This document shows, one piece after another, positions 15,897-21,170 of a stretch of 23,313 nucleotides of DNA. Below the pieces are notes generated by a model that did not search any database, was not told the origin of the DNA, and saw nothing but the letters and a program-made list of their open reading frames with translations. The stretch lies in the IMG/VR virus record IMGVR_UViG_3300031277_000015, positions 1-23,313 of that record. One strand, 5' to 3'. Numbering within the stretch: the first letter of the stretch is position 1; every line of letters starts with the position of its first letter. The stretch is from a virus. The position numbers were made by a program, and so were the translations under genes.

Positions 15897-16141
15897 TGAA
15901 ACGACCATATTTAACAACTGAAGGAATGCCTGTAATGACAAACTGTCCACAAAAAGACTGGGCTGAAATTACGGATGAAGACTACAAAAAAATCTGCAAA
16001 GAACGGAATGACCAGATAGCGGAAGATCAGGCAAGACAAGAGGAAGAAATGAAGCCTATCCGGGAAAGACAGAAACTTATCAATGAGCGCATGAGACAGA
16101 TTGCGGAGCAACAATTAATTGACGAAGGAGTAATTAAATGA
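15896..16141 (+). CDS. Small charged coiled-coil protein between the fibre genes
   Basis: An 81-residue protein (MKRPYLTTEGMPVMTNCPQK...) whose ATG overlaps the fibre-1 stop (TAATG) with GAGGAG just upstream. An in-frame upstream start at 15878 lies in fibre 1 and is less likely. The N-terminal 25 residues are unordered; from about residue 25 on it is one long charged helix (EDQARQEEEMKPIRERQKLI). Position after a fibre gene and size suggest a fibre-specific assembly factor, but there is no sequence match I recognise, so this is inference. Its stop overlaps fibre 2 (ATGA). Confidence 0.68.
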   Translation: MKRPYLTTEGMPVMTNCPQKDWAEITDEDYKKICKERNDQIAEDQARQEEEMKPIRERQKLINERMRQIAEQQLIDEGVIK

Positions 16142-16995
16142 GAGACATATCAGGACTTATTAATGTTGATCCGCCAACCGCTAATCTGCCGTACGGTGAG
16201 ATGAAAAATGTAGTCAGTCCAGGCGACGGAACCGGAACACCTGTTGTGAAAGAATATATACAAGACCTTTATTATGCATTAATTGCTGTATTAGAGGAAG
16301 CCGGAATTATACCGGATAATACCGAGGAGGGGATTACAAGCAGTCAGTTTCTTACGGCGTTACTTTATTGTATCAGTCACATTAATGATGTTTTGCACAT
16401 CTTGGATACTACAGAATCTACAACAAAAGACACAGGATCGATAGTGACTGAGGGTGGCATAGGTGTTGAGAAAAACGGCAATTTTGGCGGAGATTTAGGA
16501 ATCGGAGGTGATTTGACTGTTGCGGATACAACAGAGTCCACTACAAAAGATACAGGATGTGCCATATTTGAGGGCGGTATTGGCGTTGAGAAAAACGTTA
16601 ATATCGGAGGTGATTTTGCTTTAGCAACAGGCAAAGATGTAAAAATTGTTGGAGCAGGAAGACTCGAACATGATGGTAGTCCAGTTGCAGGATATTTAAA
16701 TGACGGGACACCATATTATATTAAGGAAATTAATATTGGAGACTGGAATATGGATTCTACTGCATCTGTAACGGTTGCTCATGGATGTACTTATGCCAAT
16801 ATATTAGATATTAATGTTTTGATAAGAGATGACAGTGATACTTACAGATATTTTTTACAAGATACTAACAAAGGTTCAGTAGATATAGGTTCAGTAAATT
16901 TAACCTTATGGCGTATAGGAGGCGGATATTTTGATAATGCACTTTTTGATTCTACTTCTTTCAATAGAGGATTTATTAAAATAAGATATAAATAA
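16138..16995 (+). CDS. Tail fibre protein 2, paralogue of fibre 1
   Basis: This 285-residue protein begins with the same N-terminal domain as fibre 1 (NVDPPTANLPYGEM, QDLYYALIAVLEEAG, NTEEGITSSQFLTAL) but has a different body. Residues 90-160 hold two repeats with TTESTTKDTG and EGGIGVEKN, each 40 residues apart, a motif common in phage fibre shafts. The C-terminal part (about 190-285, ending FNRGFIKIRYK) is beta-rich and unlike fibre 1. So two fibres sharing an anchor but with different tips are encoded in tandem. The stop at 16993-16995 abuts the stop of the opposite-strand gene. Confidence 0.8.
   Translation: MRDISGLINVDPPTANLPYGEMKNVVSPGDGTGTPVVKEYIQDLYYALIAVLEEAGIIPDNTEEGITSSQFLTALLYCISHINDVLHILDTTESTTKDTGSIVTEGGIGVEKNGNFGGDLGIGGDLTVADTTESTTKDTGCAIFEGGIGVEKNVNIGGDFALATGKDVKIVGAGRLEHDGSPVAGYLNDGTPYYIKEINIGDWNMDSTASVTVAHGCTYANILDINVLIRDDSDTYRYFLQDTNKGSVDIGSVNLTLWRIGGGYFDNALFDSTSFNRGFIKIRYK
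16405..16618 (+). repeat. Two 40-codon repeats in fibre 2
   Basis: Copies at about 16405-16498 and 16525-16618 with a period of 120 nt encode TTESTTKDTG...EGGIGVEKN...GGD. The DNA is less alike than the protein, so the duplication is not very recent. Such repeats form shaft segments in other phage fibres. Confidence 0.8.
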
Positions 16996-17409
16996 TTAAA
17001 ATTTAAATTTAACATTAGCATTATAATTTTCTGAAGTAATATATATCTCAAAAGCAATACCAGATATTTGAAATATATTTCTGTATGGTTTAGGTAAAAC
17101 ATAAGAAATAGCAGTATGACTTATTATACAAGATGAAAAATAAATTGCTATTTTCTTTTTAGATGGATGTTTGCCTAATATTGGGTTAGATTCTTCATGA
17201 AGTGTTGTGCGTTTTAATGAATTTGCTTCTCCATAATATTCTACTATAACTGGATTGTCTGTAATCCAATTTGTTTGTCCCCAATCTATTAACATTGTTC
17301 CGATAAATACACTTTGTAATATAGTATCTCCAGTTGTCCATTTATCAAACCATGCAAAAATTTTAGTTGGCATTAAAATCATCAATAAAATTATTATTAA
17401 TTTTTTCAT
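16996..17409 (-). CDS. Probable exported or membrane phage protein
   Basis: A 137-residue protein with a clear signal-type N terminus (MKKLIIILLMILMPTKIFAW; a K pair followed by a hydrophobic core). The mature part has LIDWGQTNWITDNP, EESNPILGKHPSKKKIAIYFSS and LPKPYRNIFQ. I associate the DWGQT...NPILGxHPS pattern with a family of small phage proteins of unknown role; I cannot name a function. It is the last gene of the minus-strand operon and its GGAG lies 7 nt before the ATG. The 47-nt overlap with the gene upstream suggests coupled translation. A role at the envelope is likely from the signal sequence. Confidence 0.78.
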   Translation of the reverse strand: MKKLIIILLMILMPTKIFAWFDKWTTGDTILQSVFIGTMLIDWGQTNWITDNPVIVEYYGEANSLKRTTLHEESNPILGKHPSKKKIAIYFSSCIISHTAISYVLPKPYRNIFQISGIAFEIYITSENYNANVKFKF

Positions 17410-17557
17410 TTCTTAACTCCATTGCTTCTTTATTTGCTTTTGAATTTATACACTCGCCTAAAAAATCATGCCTGCAAGTACCGGATATCATAGGATTGTA
17501 GTATTCACAGGTATATGGTTTAACGCATACAAACCTGATTCGGCAGCCTATCATCAT
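17363..17557 (-). CDS. Small cysteine-rich protein
   Basis: A 64-residue protein that starts with two ATGs (17557, 17554) overlapping the stop of the gene before it. It has cysteines at regular places: MIGCRIRFVCVKPYTCEYY, then TCRHDFLGEC. This suggests a small zinc site or disulphides. The C-terminal third is charged with no Cys. It shares the Cys pattern in style but not in sequence with the proteins at 22332 and 22804. Function unknown. Confidence 0.62.
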   Translation of the reverse strand: MMIGCRIRFVCVKPYTCEYYNPMISGTCRHDFLGECINSKANKEAMELRNEKINNNFIDDFNAN

Positions 17558-17718
17558 GCGACCTCTTGTATTTCTTTAAGTTTGCGCTCGATTTCAGAGC
17601 GATCATAACTGATTGCAATAATAGTATCCTTATATAACAAGTAAAACTTTTTCCCTTCCTGGCCGATCTTCCAAACTTTGACCGGGAATAGTGTTGTTAT
17701 TTCTTTAATTATTGTCAT
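17554..17718 (-). CDS. Small basic-acidic phage protein, unknown
   Basis: A 54-residue protein (MTIIKEITTLFPVKVWKIGQ...). An upstream in-frame ATG (17742) exists but lies in the preceding gene and lacks a good SD, while GGAG lies 8-9 nt before 17718. It looks like a small beta-hairpin domain (VKVWKIGQEGKKFYLLYKDTI) with a C-terminal helix (RSEIERKLKEIQEV). No Cys, no membrane segment. It overlaps the preceding gene by 14 nt and the next by 4 nt. Function unknown. Confidence 0.6.
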   Translation of the reverse strand: MTIIKEITTLFPVKVWKIGQEGKKFYLLYKDTIIAISYDRSEIERKLKEIQEVA

Positions 17719-17881
17719 GATCTTTCTCCCGGCAAAAGTCAAAAATTATGCTATCCGTTTCCCTGCATCTGACTTTGCCTTTTCTTCTGATTGCATCTCT
17801 TTTAACTTCTTCCCGGTCATGATAGACTTTGGCGACCTTGTAGATATGACCGTTCTTTTTGACGATTAAATCGTACTTCAT
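17705..17881 (-). CDS. Small protein of 58 residues, unknown
   Basis: The frame reads MKYDLIVKKNGHIYKVAKVY, then HDREEVKRDAIRRKGKV, and ends EKDHDNN. GGTGA lies about 4 nt before the ATG. It overlaps the following gene, and its upstream neighbour ends 22 nt away, so it belongs to the same operon. It is basic and charged with two Cys near the C-terminal half. The start region (YDLIVKKNGHIYKV) resembles a short beta-hairpin. It is not a known family to me, but frame, overlaps and SD support it as real. Confidence 0.55.
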   Translation of the reverse strand: MKYDLIVKKNGHIYKVAKVYHDREEVKRDAIRRKGKVRCRETDSIIFDFCREKDHDNN

Positions 17882-17903
17882 ATAATCACCTTATGCGACA
17901 TAA

Positions 17904-18047
17904 TTAAAGGCTGTAGCGGCCTTTATATTGCGTCTGACGGCCTATTCCGAGATATTTCCTGATGATCTCATGAGCCTTTTTCTTGTCGCCGGACTTGAGG
18001 GCTTCGTCAAGGTTCTTTTCATAAGTAATTTGTTCTTGTGTTTTCAT
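17904..18047 (-). CDS. Small 47-residue helical protein, unknown
   Basis: The product reads MKTQEQITYEKNLDEALKSG, then DKKKAHEIIRKYLG, and ends KGRYSL. Its start overlaps the preceding zinc-ribbon gene by ATGA and AAGGATG precedes the ATG. It is mainly charged helices. Too small for family assignment; the overlap and SD argue that it is translated. Confidence 0.55.
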   Translation of the reverse strand: MKTQEQITYEKNLDEALKSGDKKKAHEIIRKYLGIGRQTQYKGRYSL

Positions 18048-18334
18048 ATCGTCATCCTTTCAATCTTGCCGAGTTCTTTTTCCAGGCAATCCGGACACAG
18101 CTGATGATTTTCCTGGTATTTGCTATGCAGTGTTCTGGAGTAGAAGTATACCCATCTGCCGCCCATCAAAGTCTTCCGGCAGTAAGGACATTTTACTATT
18201 TCTTCTTTTTGCCATTTCAATTCGCATCCGCAGTGCTGGCATTTCTGATCGCCGATGAAAATTACTTTCCTGCATTCAGGGCAACTGTAAAAATTCATGT
18301 GATCCTTTTTAATTATTGTTATTATTTGTTTCAT
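18044..18334 (-). CDS. Zinc-ribbon protein
   Basis: This 96-residue protein carries two CxxC knuckle pairs and one more CxxC: SCPECRKV near residue 18, CQHCGCEL near 33, KCPYCRKT near 49 and LCPDCLEK near 83. These make one or two zinc ribbons (inferred from spacing). Such proteins bind nucleic acid or partner proteins; a specific role is not visible. A fine AAAGGAG lies 4-5 nt before the ATG. The frame is open further up to an ATG at 18433, which would add 33 very basic residues (MAARPQRGKRKRLRR...). I prefer 18334 because of its SD, but the longer form is possible. It is the first gene of the minus operon. Confidence 0.7.
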   Translation of the reverse strand: MKQIITIIKKDHMNFYSCPECRKVIFIGDQKCQHCGCELKWQKEEIVKCPYCRKTLMGGRWVYFYSRTLHSKYQENHQLCPDCLEKELGKIERMTI

Positions 18335-18503
18335 GTGTCTCCTTTCGCATCCTTCCTGATCATCTATGGCATCAGGTTTTTTGGCGTCGCGTCGGAGTCG
18401 CTTTCGCTTGCCTCTCTGGGGTCTCGCGGCCATGAGGACTCTCTTTATCTCCTTATCTGTGCCTTGCTCGTTTTTAAAGATCAAACAAACTCTTTCTACT
18501 ATT

Positions 18504-18532
18504 AATATACAATAATACTTTGCAGTCGTCAA
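18504..18532 (-). promoter_or_regulatory. Promoter of the minus-strand small-gene operon
   Basis: On the minus strand, -35 TTGACG (18532-18527) and -10 TATATT (18509-18504) are separated by exactly 17 nt. The spacer holds TGCAAAGTAT, also present at the same place in the plus promoter at 18923. Transcription should start near 18497, leaving a leader of about 160 nt before the preferred first gene start at 18334. Confidence 0.75.
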
Positions 18533-18550
18533 GTAAATAATTAAAAATTA

Positions 18551-18742
18551 TTATTTTTTTCTATCTTTTAAAAATGTCTTAAAATCGTGATCTTGTATTA
18601 TATAGTAGCTACTTATTTTTTGTGCTTTTAATTTTCCATGCATAATTAACCATTGCACGCCTTGCCGGGAAATGTTAAGTAATTTTGCAATATCAGATAC
18701 TGCATATATTTTATTTGTGTTTGTCATTTTCTGGTTTTCCAT
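18551..18742 (-). CDS. Excisionase-type HTH protein (HTH_17-like)
   Basis: A 63-residue protein with a single helix-turn-helix of the small excisionase/MerR-like type: IYAVSDIAKLLNISRQGVQW, followed by LIMHGKLKAQKISSYYIIQDHDF, the winged part with the usual x-x-(Y/W)-x-I-x-x-x-(D/E)-(V/F) ending, then KTFLKDRKK. Such proteins bind DNA as Xis, or as small phage regulators. It lies between two operons with matching promoters, so local regulation is plausible. AGGA stands 5 nt before the ATG. It overlaps the 47-residue gene upstream by 32 nt. No integrase is in the window, so an Xis role cannot be shown. Confidence 0.78.
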   Translation of the reverse strand: MENQKMTNTNKIYAVSDIAKLLNISRQGVQWLIMHGKLKAQKISSYYIIQDHDFKTFLKDRKK

Positions 18743-18854
18743 AAAATTCCTGGATTTTCTTTTCTCTAAGTTTTATATAATAATCGAATAATTCTTTATC
18801 TTCAGGATTATTTTTTATTTGATCAATTAATTTATTTAATTCTTTAAGATTCAT
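18711..18854 (-). CDS. Small 47-residue helical protein upstream of the HTH gene
   Basis: The product reads MNLKELNKLIDQIKNNPEDK, then ELFDYYIKLREKKIQEF, ending NDKHK. It is a charged helical peptide with no Cys. No SD sits before 18854, but a promoter on the same strand (18861-18889) would start transcription about at this ATG, which would make a leaderless message. The next gene starts inside it, so translation may be coupled. Function unknown; it could partner the HTH protein. Confidence 0.5.
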   Translation of the reverse strand: MNLKELNKLIDQIKNNPEDKELFDYYIKLREKKIQEFYGKPENDKHK

Positions 18855-18860
18855 ACTTAA

Positions 18861-18889
18861 TAGATACAAAAATATATAGTATTTGTCAA
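18861..18889 (-). promoter_or_regulatory. Promoter candidate for the HTH gene pair
   Basis: On the minus strand, a perfect TTGACA -35 (18889-18884) is followed after 17 nt by TATCTA (18866-18861), a weak -10. The start point would fall at about 18854, the first base of the downstream ATG. TGCAAAATAA stands next to the -35 on the plus strand (18891-18900). Confidence 0.45.
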
Positions 18890-18922
18890 GTGCAAAATAA
18901 TTTTAAAAATGAAATATTTTAC

Positions 18923-18951
18923 TTGACATGTGCAAAGTATAGTATTATATT
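18923..18951 (+). promoter_or_regulatory. Strong promoter of the repeat-linked cassette
   Basis: TTGACA (18923-18928), a 17-nt spacer and TATATT (18946-18951) make a near-consensus sigma-70-type promoter, with the start near 18958 and the first gene at 18985. Its spacer contains TGCAAAGTAT, shared with the minus promoter at 18504; the two are divergent and flank the HTH gene pair. Confidence 0.8.
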
Positions 18952-18984
18952 GGTATTAGAAAGATTAAAGAAAGGAGAAACAAA

Positions 18985-19200
18985 ATGAAATATAAGAATA
19001 GAGAAATCGAAATAAACAAAGAAAATGATCAAATAAGGTTAATACCTTTATCAAACCCTATTGAAAATTGTTCTTTTAATTTTGATCATTTCGCCCTTAC
19101 GCCCGATGATGATGATGACATTATAGAGGCGATGATCAAGGAATGGATAGACGATCAGGAAGCAGTACGACAAGAATTTGCAGATTTAAGCGGGCAATAA
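18985..19200 (+). CDS. Small acidic phage protein, first gene of the cassette
   Basis: A 71-residue acidic protein with AAAGGAG upstream. It starts MKYKNREIEINKENDQIRLI, has a run of aspartates (PDDDDDIIEAMI) and ends with a helix and ADLSGQ. The last six codons lie inside the direct repeat, so the C terminus is identical to that of the next gene. No known family; the acidic nature could mean a DNA-mimic or partner role, but this is only a suggestion. Confidence 0.6.
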   Translation: MKYKNREIEINKENDQIRLIPLSNPIENCSFNFDHFALTPDDDDDIIEAMIKEWIDDQEAVRQEFADLSGQ

Positions 19201-19242
19201 ATTTAATCCAGCCCGGGGAATAAATACCGGACAAAAAAGAGG
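19180..19242 (+). repeat. Direct repeat, copy 1 (partner at 19601-19662)
   Basis: A 63-bp unit spans the last six codons and stop of the gene before it (ADLSGQ), the short leader, and the start of the following SD (GAGG). It is identical to copy 2 except for one A in a run (6 versus 5). The copies are 421 bp apart. The unit can fold: CGGGC 19191-19195 with GCCCG 19211-19215, or CCGG 19213-19216 with CCGG 19227-19230; the two share bases and exclude each other. Confidence 0.9.
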
Positions 19243-19246
19243 AAAT

Positions 19247-19621
19247 ATGAACACAGCAAGGAATTACAGATATCAATTAGTATTTAAACCCCCCCCAACT
19301 CTGCATATTTGGGGAGATGGGACAAAAGCAAAATGGTATGATAATCAATGTGCATGGACAGGTTGTGAAGGAAAACAAATTATTGCTGAGATCATTTACG
19401 ATTACATTACCGGTAGTAAAGGGAGATGGTCTACAAACAGAAAATTTGTGTGCAAAGATCATCTTGAACAATGGCTGAAAAAACATCCAAAGGCTATAAA
19501 ATTTTCAGGCAAAGAAAGTAGATTTAAATGTCAAAATTGCAAATACTGTCAAGATTATAATGTTTGTTTTGGGTGTTATCTGCAAAGTAAATATACAATA
19601 GCAGATTTAAGCGGGCAATAA
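19247..19621 (+). CDS. Zinc-finger-like cysteine-rich protein
   Basis: A 124-residue protein starting after AGAGGA. A central CAWTGCEGKQ and CKDHLEQW form a possible first metal site, and the C-terminal CQNCKYCQDYNVCFGC gives five closely spaced cysteines. The N-terminal part has a run of eight C (19289-19296, coding KPPPT). It ends ADLSGQ from the repeat. The Cys/His arrangement suggests a treble-clef or HNH-like fold but I cannot place it in a family. The 8-C run makes it a possible frameshift contingency site. Function unknown. Confidence 0.62.
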   Translation: MNTARNYRYQLVFKPPPTLHIWGDGTKAKWYDNQCAWTGCEGKQIIAEIIYDYITGSKGRWSTNRKFVCKDHLEQWLKKHPKAIKFSGKESRFKCQNCKYCQDYNVCFGCYLQSKYTIADLSGQ

Positions 19622-19662
19622 ATTTAATCCAGCCCGGGGAATAAATACCGGACAAAAAGAGG
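19601..19662 (+). repeat. Direct repeat, copy 2 (partner at 19180-19242)
   Basis: Same unit as copy 1 with one A fewer. It covers the end of the cysteine-rich gene (ADLSGQ and stop), the leader and GAGG before the HNH-like gene. The near perfect match between non-homologous neighbours points to a recent duplication or gene conversion of the junction. Confidence 0.9.
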
Positions 19663-19671
19663 AGAATAAGA

Positions 19672-19941
19672 ATGTTAAGATTTAGAAATAATCAATATTA
19701 TAAATATATTAAAGAATGGGAAGAAAAAAATATCAATAAATTAAAAGTTATAAAACAAGTAAATTATGCCGTTCGTATTGGTAAATTGATAAAACCAAAA
19801 TATTGTTCGTCTTGCAATAAAAAGAAAAGATTATACGGACATCATATTGATTATTCTAAGGCTTTAGAAGTAATATGGCTTTGCGGTTCTTGTCATAAAT
19901 TATTGCATAATAAATTAAAGTCAGAGTCAAGCGGGCATTAG
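19672..19941 (+). CDS. HNH-endonuclease-like zinc protein
   Basis: This 89-residue protein has an N-terminal basic helical half and a compact zinc motif: YCSSCNKKKRLYGHHIDYSK, then LEVIWLCGSCHKLLHNKL. The order C-x2-C, GHHIDY, LC-x2-CH-x3-H is that of the small phage HNH family (the HHIDY start of the beta-beta-alpha-metal unit with two zinc knuckles). It may cut or nick DNA near packaging or as a free homing-like enzyme; size is short for a full homing enzyme. Its stop TAG lies in the loop of a perfect hairpin. It follows the repeat and GAGGAG. Confidence 0.75.
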   Translation: MLRFRNNQYYKYIKEWEEKNINKLKVIKQVNYAVRIGKLIKPKYCSSCNKKKRLYGHHIDYSKALEVIWLCGSCHKLLHNKLKSESSGH

Positions 19942-19949
19942 TCCCGCTT
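19929..19949 (+). terminator. Perfect 7-bp hairpin at the end of the plus-strand cassette
   Basis: AAGCGGG 19929-19935 pairs with CCCGCTT 19943-19949; loop CATTAGT contains the TAG stop of the HNH-like gene. No T run follows (AGTCTTCCCC), so it is a weak or processing-type end signal rather than a proven terminator. Its left arm is the same AAGCGGGC that begins in the repeat copies. Confidence 0.5.
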
Positions 19950-19965
19950 AGTCTTCCCCTATATT

Positions 19966-19994
19966 TAAAAAAATTGCCCCGCATCTGACGGGGC
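19966..19994 (-). terminator. Intrinsic terminator of the minus-strand lysis block
   Basis: GCCCCG 19976-19981 pairs with CGGGGC 19989-19994. On the minus strand the hairpin is followed by a run of seven T (19973-19967). This is a clean intrinsic terminator after the gene ending at 20025. Confidence 0.8.
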
Positions 19995-20024
19995 ACAATA
20001 AGGAGTTAGTAAATGTATAAGTGA

Positions 20025-20408
20025 TTACTTTAAAAAATGATATAAAAGTAATCCGCTTCCAATGCCTACGAGGCCAACTGCTATATAAATCTTGTAATTT
20101 CCGGAGGTTCCTATTTCATATTTGACTTCGCCTTCTTTGCAATCATCCCATGCTTTCACAAGTATTTCATTATTTTGAATATTGTAACCAAACCGTAAAG
20201 GACTATCATAACAATTAAGCAGCCGATCAAAATTTTCCTGATCAAATATCGGGGATGCTTCTTTCTTGAGTTCTTTGTACTTCCATTTTGTTTCGTAGAC
20301 GATTTCTTTTTTAACAACGATTTCAGTTTTTGCATAATATTTTCCGCCTATTATAACTCCGGCTATAAATATTATAATTGCAATGACTGCGCCTATGATA
20401 TATTTCAT
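20025..20408 (-). CDS. Membrane protein with N- and C-terminal segments
   Basis: A 127-residue protein whose first segment (IIGAVIAIIIFIAGVIIGG) is a strong membrane helix, followed by a charged middle (KKEIVYETKWKYKELKKEA) and a C-terminal hydrophobic stretch (IYIAVGLVGIGSGLLLYHFL). The start at 20408 is preferred to 20453: the extra residues look out of frame with family use and AGG lies before it. It is the last gene of the lysis block. A spanin or holin partner role is possible from location and topology; no motif proves it. Confidence 0.62.
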   Translation of the reverse strand: MKYIIGAVIAIIIFIAGVIIGGKYYAKTEIVVKKEIVYETKWKYKELKKEASPIFDQENFDRLLNCYDSPLRFGYNIQNNEILVKAWDDCKEGEVKYEIGTSGNYKIYIAVGLVGIGSGLLLYHFLK

Positions 20409-20749
20409 AAAATAAACCTGATAACAATAAATATAAAAAATGCTATAATACAAATTTGAAGCACTCTCTGTTCTGCCTTTGCTTTCGGAATCAAGTCTTT
20501 ACTTTCATCGAAATCAAACGTAGGGGTTAATGCGGCATTTTGACAATGAGATTGCACTCTCTGCCAGAAGAAAAGTTTATCAACAAATTTTGCGAATAAA
20601 CTATTTGGAAAAGATCGTCCGAAATGACTGGAAATAGTCTCTCCAGGTTGTCCAAAAAAAATAACAACATTGATAAATATATCAATCTCAACAACTATAT
20701 TTGCAATATACATTCCTAAAAACCATAAAATATTTTTAATTATTATCAT
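20405..20749 (-). CDS. Phage membrane protein, unknown
   Basis: A 114-residue protein with a hydrophobic N-terminal half (IIIKNILWFLGMYIANIVVE and INVVIFFG) and a C-terminal membrane helix (ICIIAFFIFIVIRFIL). Between them FGQPGETISSHFGRSFPNS and a later HCQNAA recall a recurring phage membrane protein pattern (G-x-P-x-E-T-x-S...HC), which I know only as unnamed. It is overlapped by ATGA-like coupling at both ends. A role in host lysis or the envelope is plausible from neighbours. Confidence 0.62.
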   Translation of the reverse strand: MIIIKNILWFLGMYIANIVVEIDIFINVVIFFGQPGETISSHFGRSFPNSLFAKFVDKLFFWQRVQSHCQNAALTPTFDFDESKDLIPKAKAEQRVLQICIIAFFIFIVIRFIL

Positions 20750-20940
20750 GCCTTAACCTCCATCATTTTCCCTGAGTATTTAATCCAGATCGGATACCCG
20801 AAACGTTTGGCTGTTTTTTTTGCTCGGCGTAATTTGTTTGTATCCCATCGTTGCTCTTTTGCATATTTTACATGGCAGGGTTTGGCTTTATTCCTGCCGA
20901 TCTTTTTGCCCTTCTTGCTAAGGTTTTGTTTTGTTGCCAT
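20746..20940 (-). CDS. Small basic protein
   Basis: A 64-residue strongly basic protein (MATKQNLSKKGKKIGRNKAK...). Nearly a third are Lys/Arg, with one Cys and no membrane helix. The C-terminal half (RFGYPIWIKYSGKMMEVKA) looks beta-rich. It overlaps its neighbours at both ends, so it is likely real and co-translated. Binding to nucleic acid or to acidic partners is plausible from charge only. Confidence 0.58.
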   Translation of the reverse strand: MATKQNLSKKGKKIGRNKAKPCHVKYAKEQRWDTNKLRRAKKTAKRFGYPIWIKYSGKMMEVKA

Positions 20941-21170
20941 TATGGCTCATCCTCTTTTTTTACTTGATATTTATTTTTAGCATGATTAACAGCACTTACA
21001 GACCCCCACACAACGCCCACAATACCGGATTGAGCAAGTAAGATAATATCCATATCGCTTATTGTTGCTTTATTAACGCCTACTTTGTATAAGGTCATGA
21101 TTGCAAATGTACAAATAATAATTTCCGAAATCGTTAAAACCGTTATTCCTATTTTTTTATATGGCTTCAT
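20940..21170 (-). CDS. Holin candidate, two membrane segments
   Basis: A 76-residue protein with two hydrophobic segments (ITVLTISEIIICTFAIMTLY and IILLAQSGIVGVVWGSVSAV) and a charged C-terminal end (KNKYQVKKEDEP). Size, two helices, basic C-terminal tail and place directly downstream of the endolysin gene fit a class II holin. No sequence family match is claimed. Its start overlaps the endolysin stop (ATGA). Confidence 0.6.
   Translation of the reverse strand: MKPYKKIGITVLTISEIIICTFAIMTLYKVGVNKATISDMDIILLAQSGIVGVVWGSVSAVNHAKNKYQVKKEDEP

Noticed and set aside
16996-17012. AT-rich palindrome between the two convergent stops as a bidirectional terminator
   Set aside because: Only an A/T palindrome without a GC stem; a terminator there cannot be supported.
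17678-17869. Plus-strand frame opposite the small minus genes
   Set aside because: No SD; the minus strand has two overlapping genes with SDs here.
18038-18505. 155-residue plus-strand frame across 18038-18505
   Set aside because: It is the complement of the zinc-ribbon gene, whose CxxC pairs and SD are clear; the plus frame has no SD.
20012-20023. AGGAG followed by ATG after the terminator on the plus strand
   Set aside because: The frame stops after three codons (ATG TAT AAG TGA).
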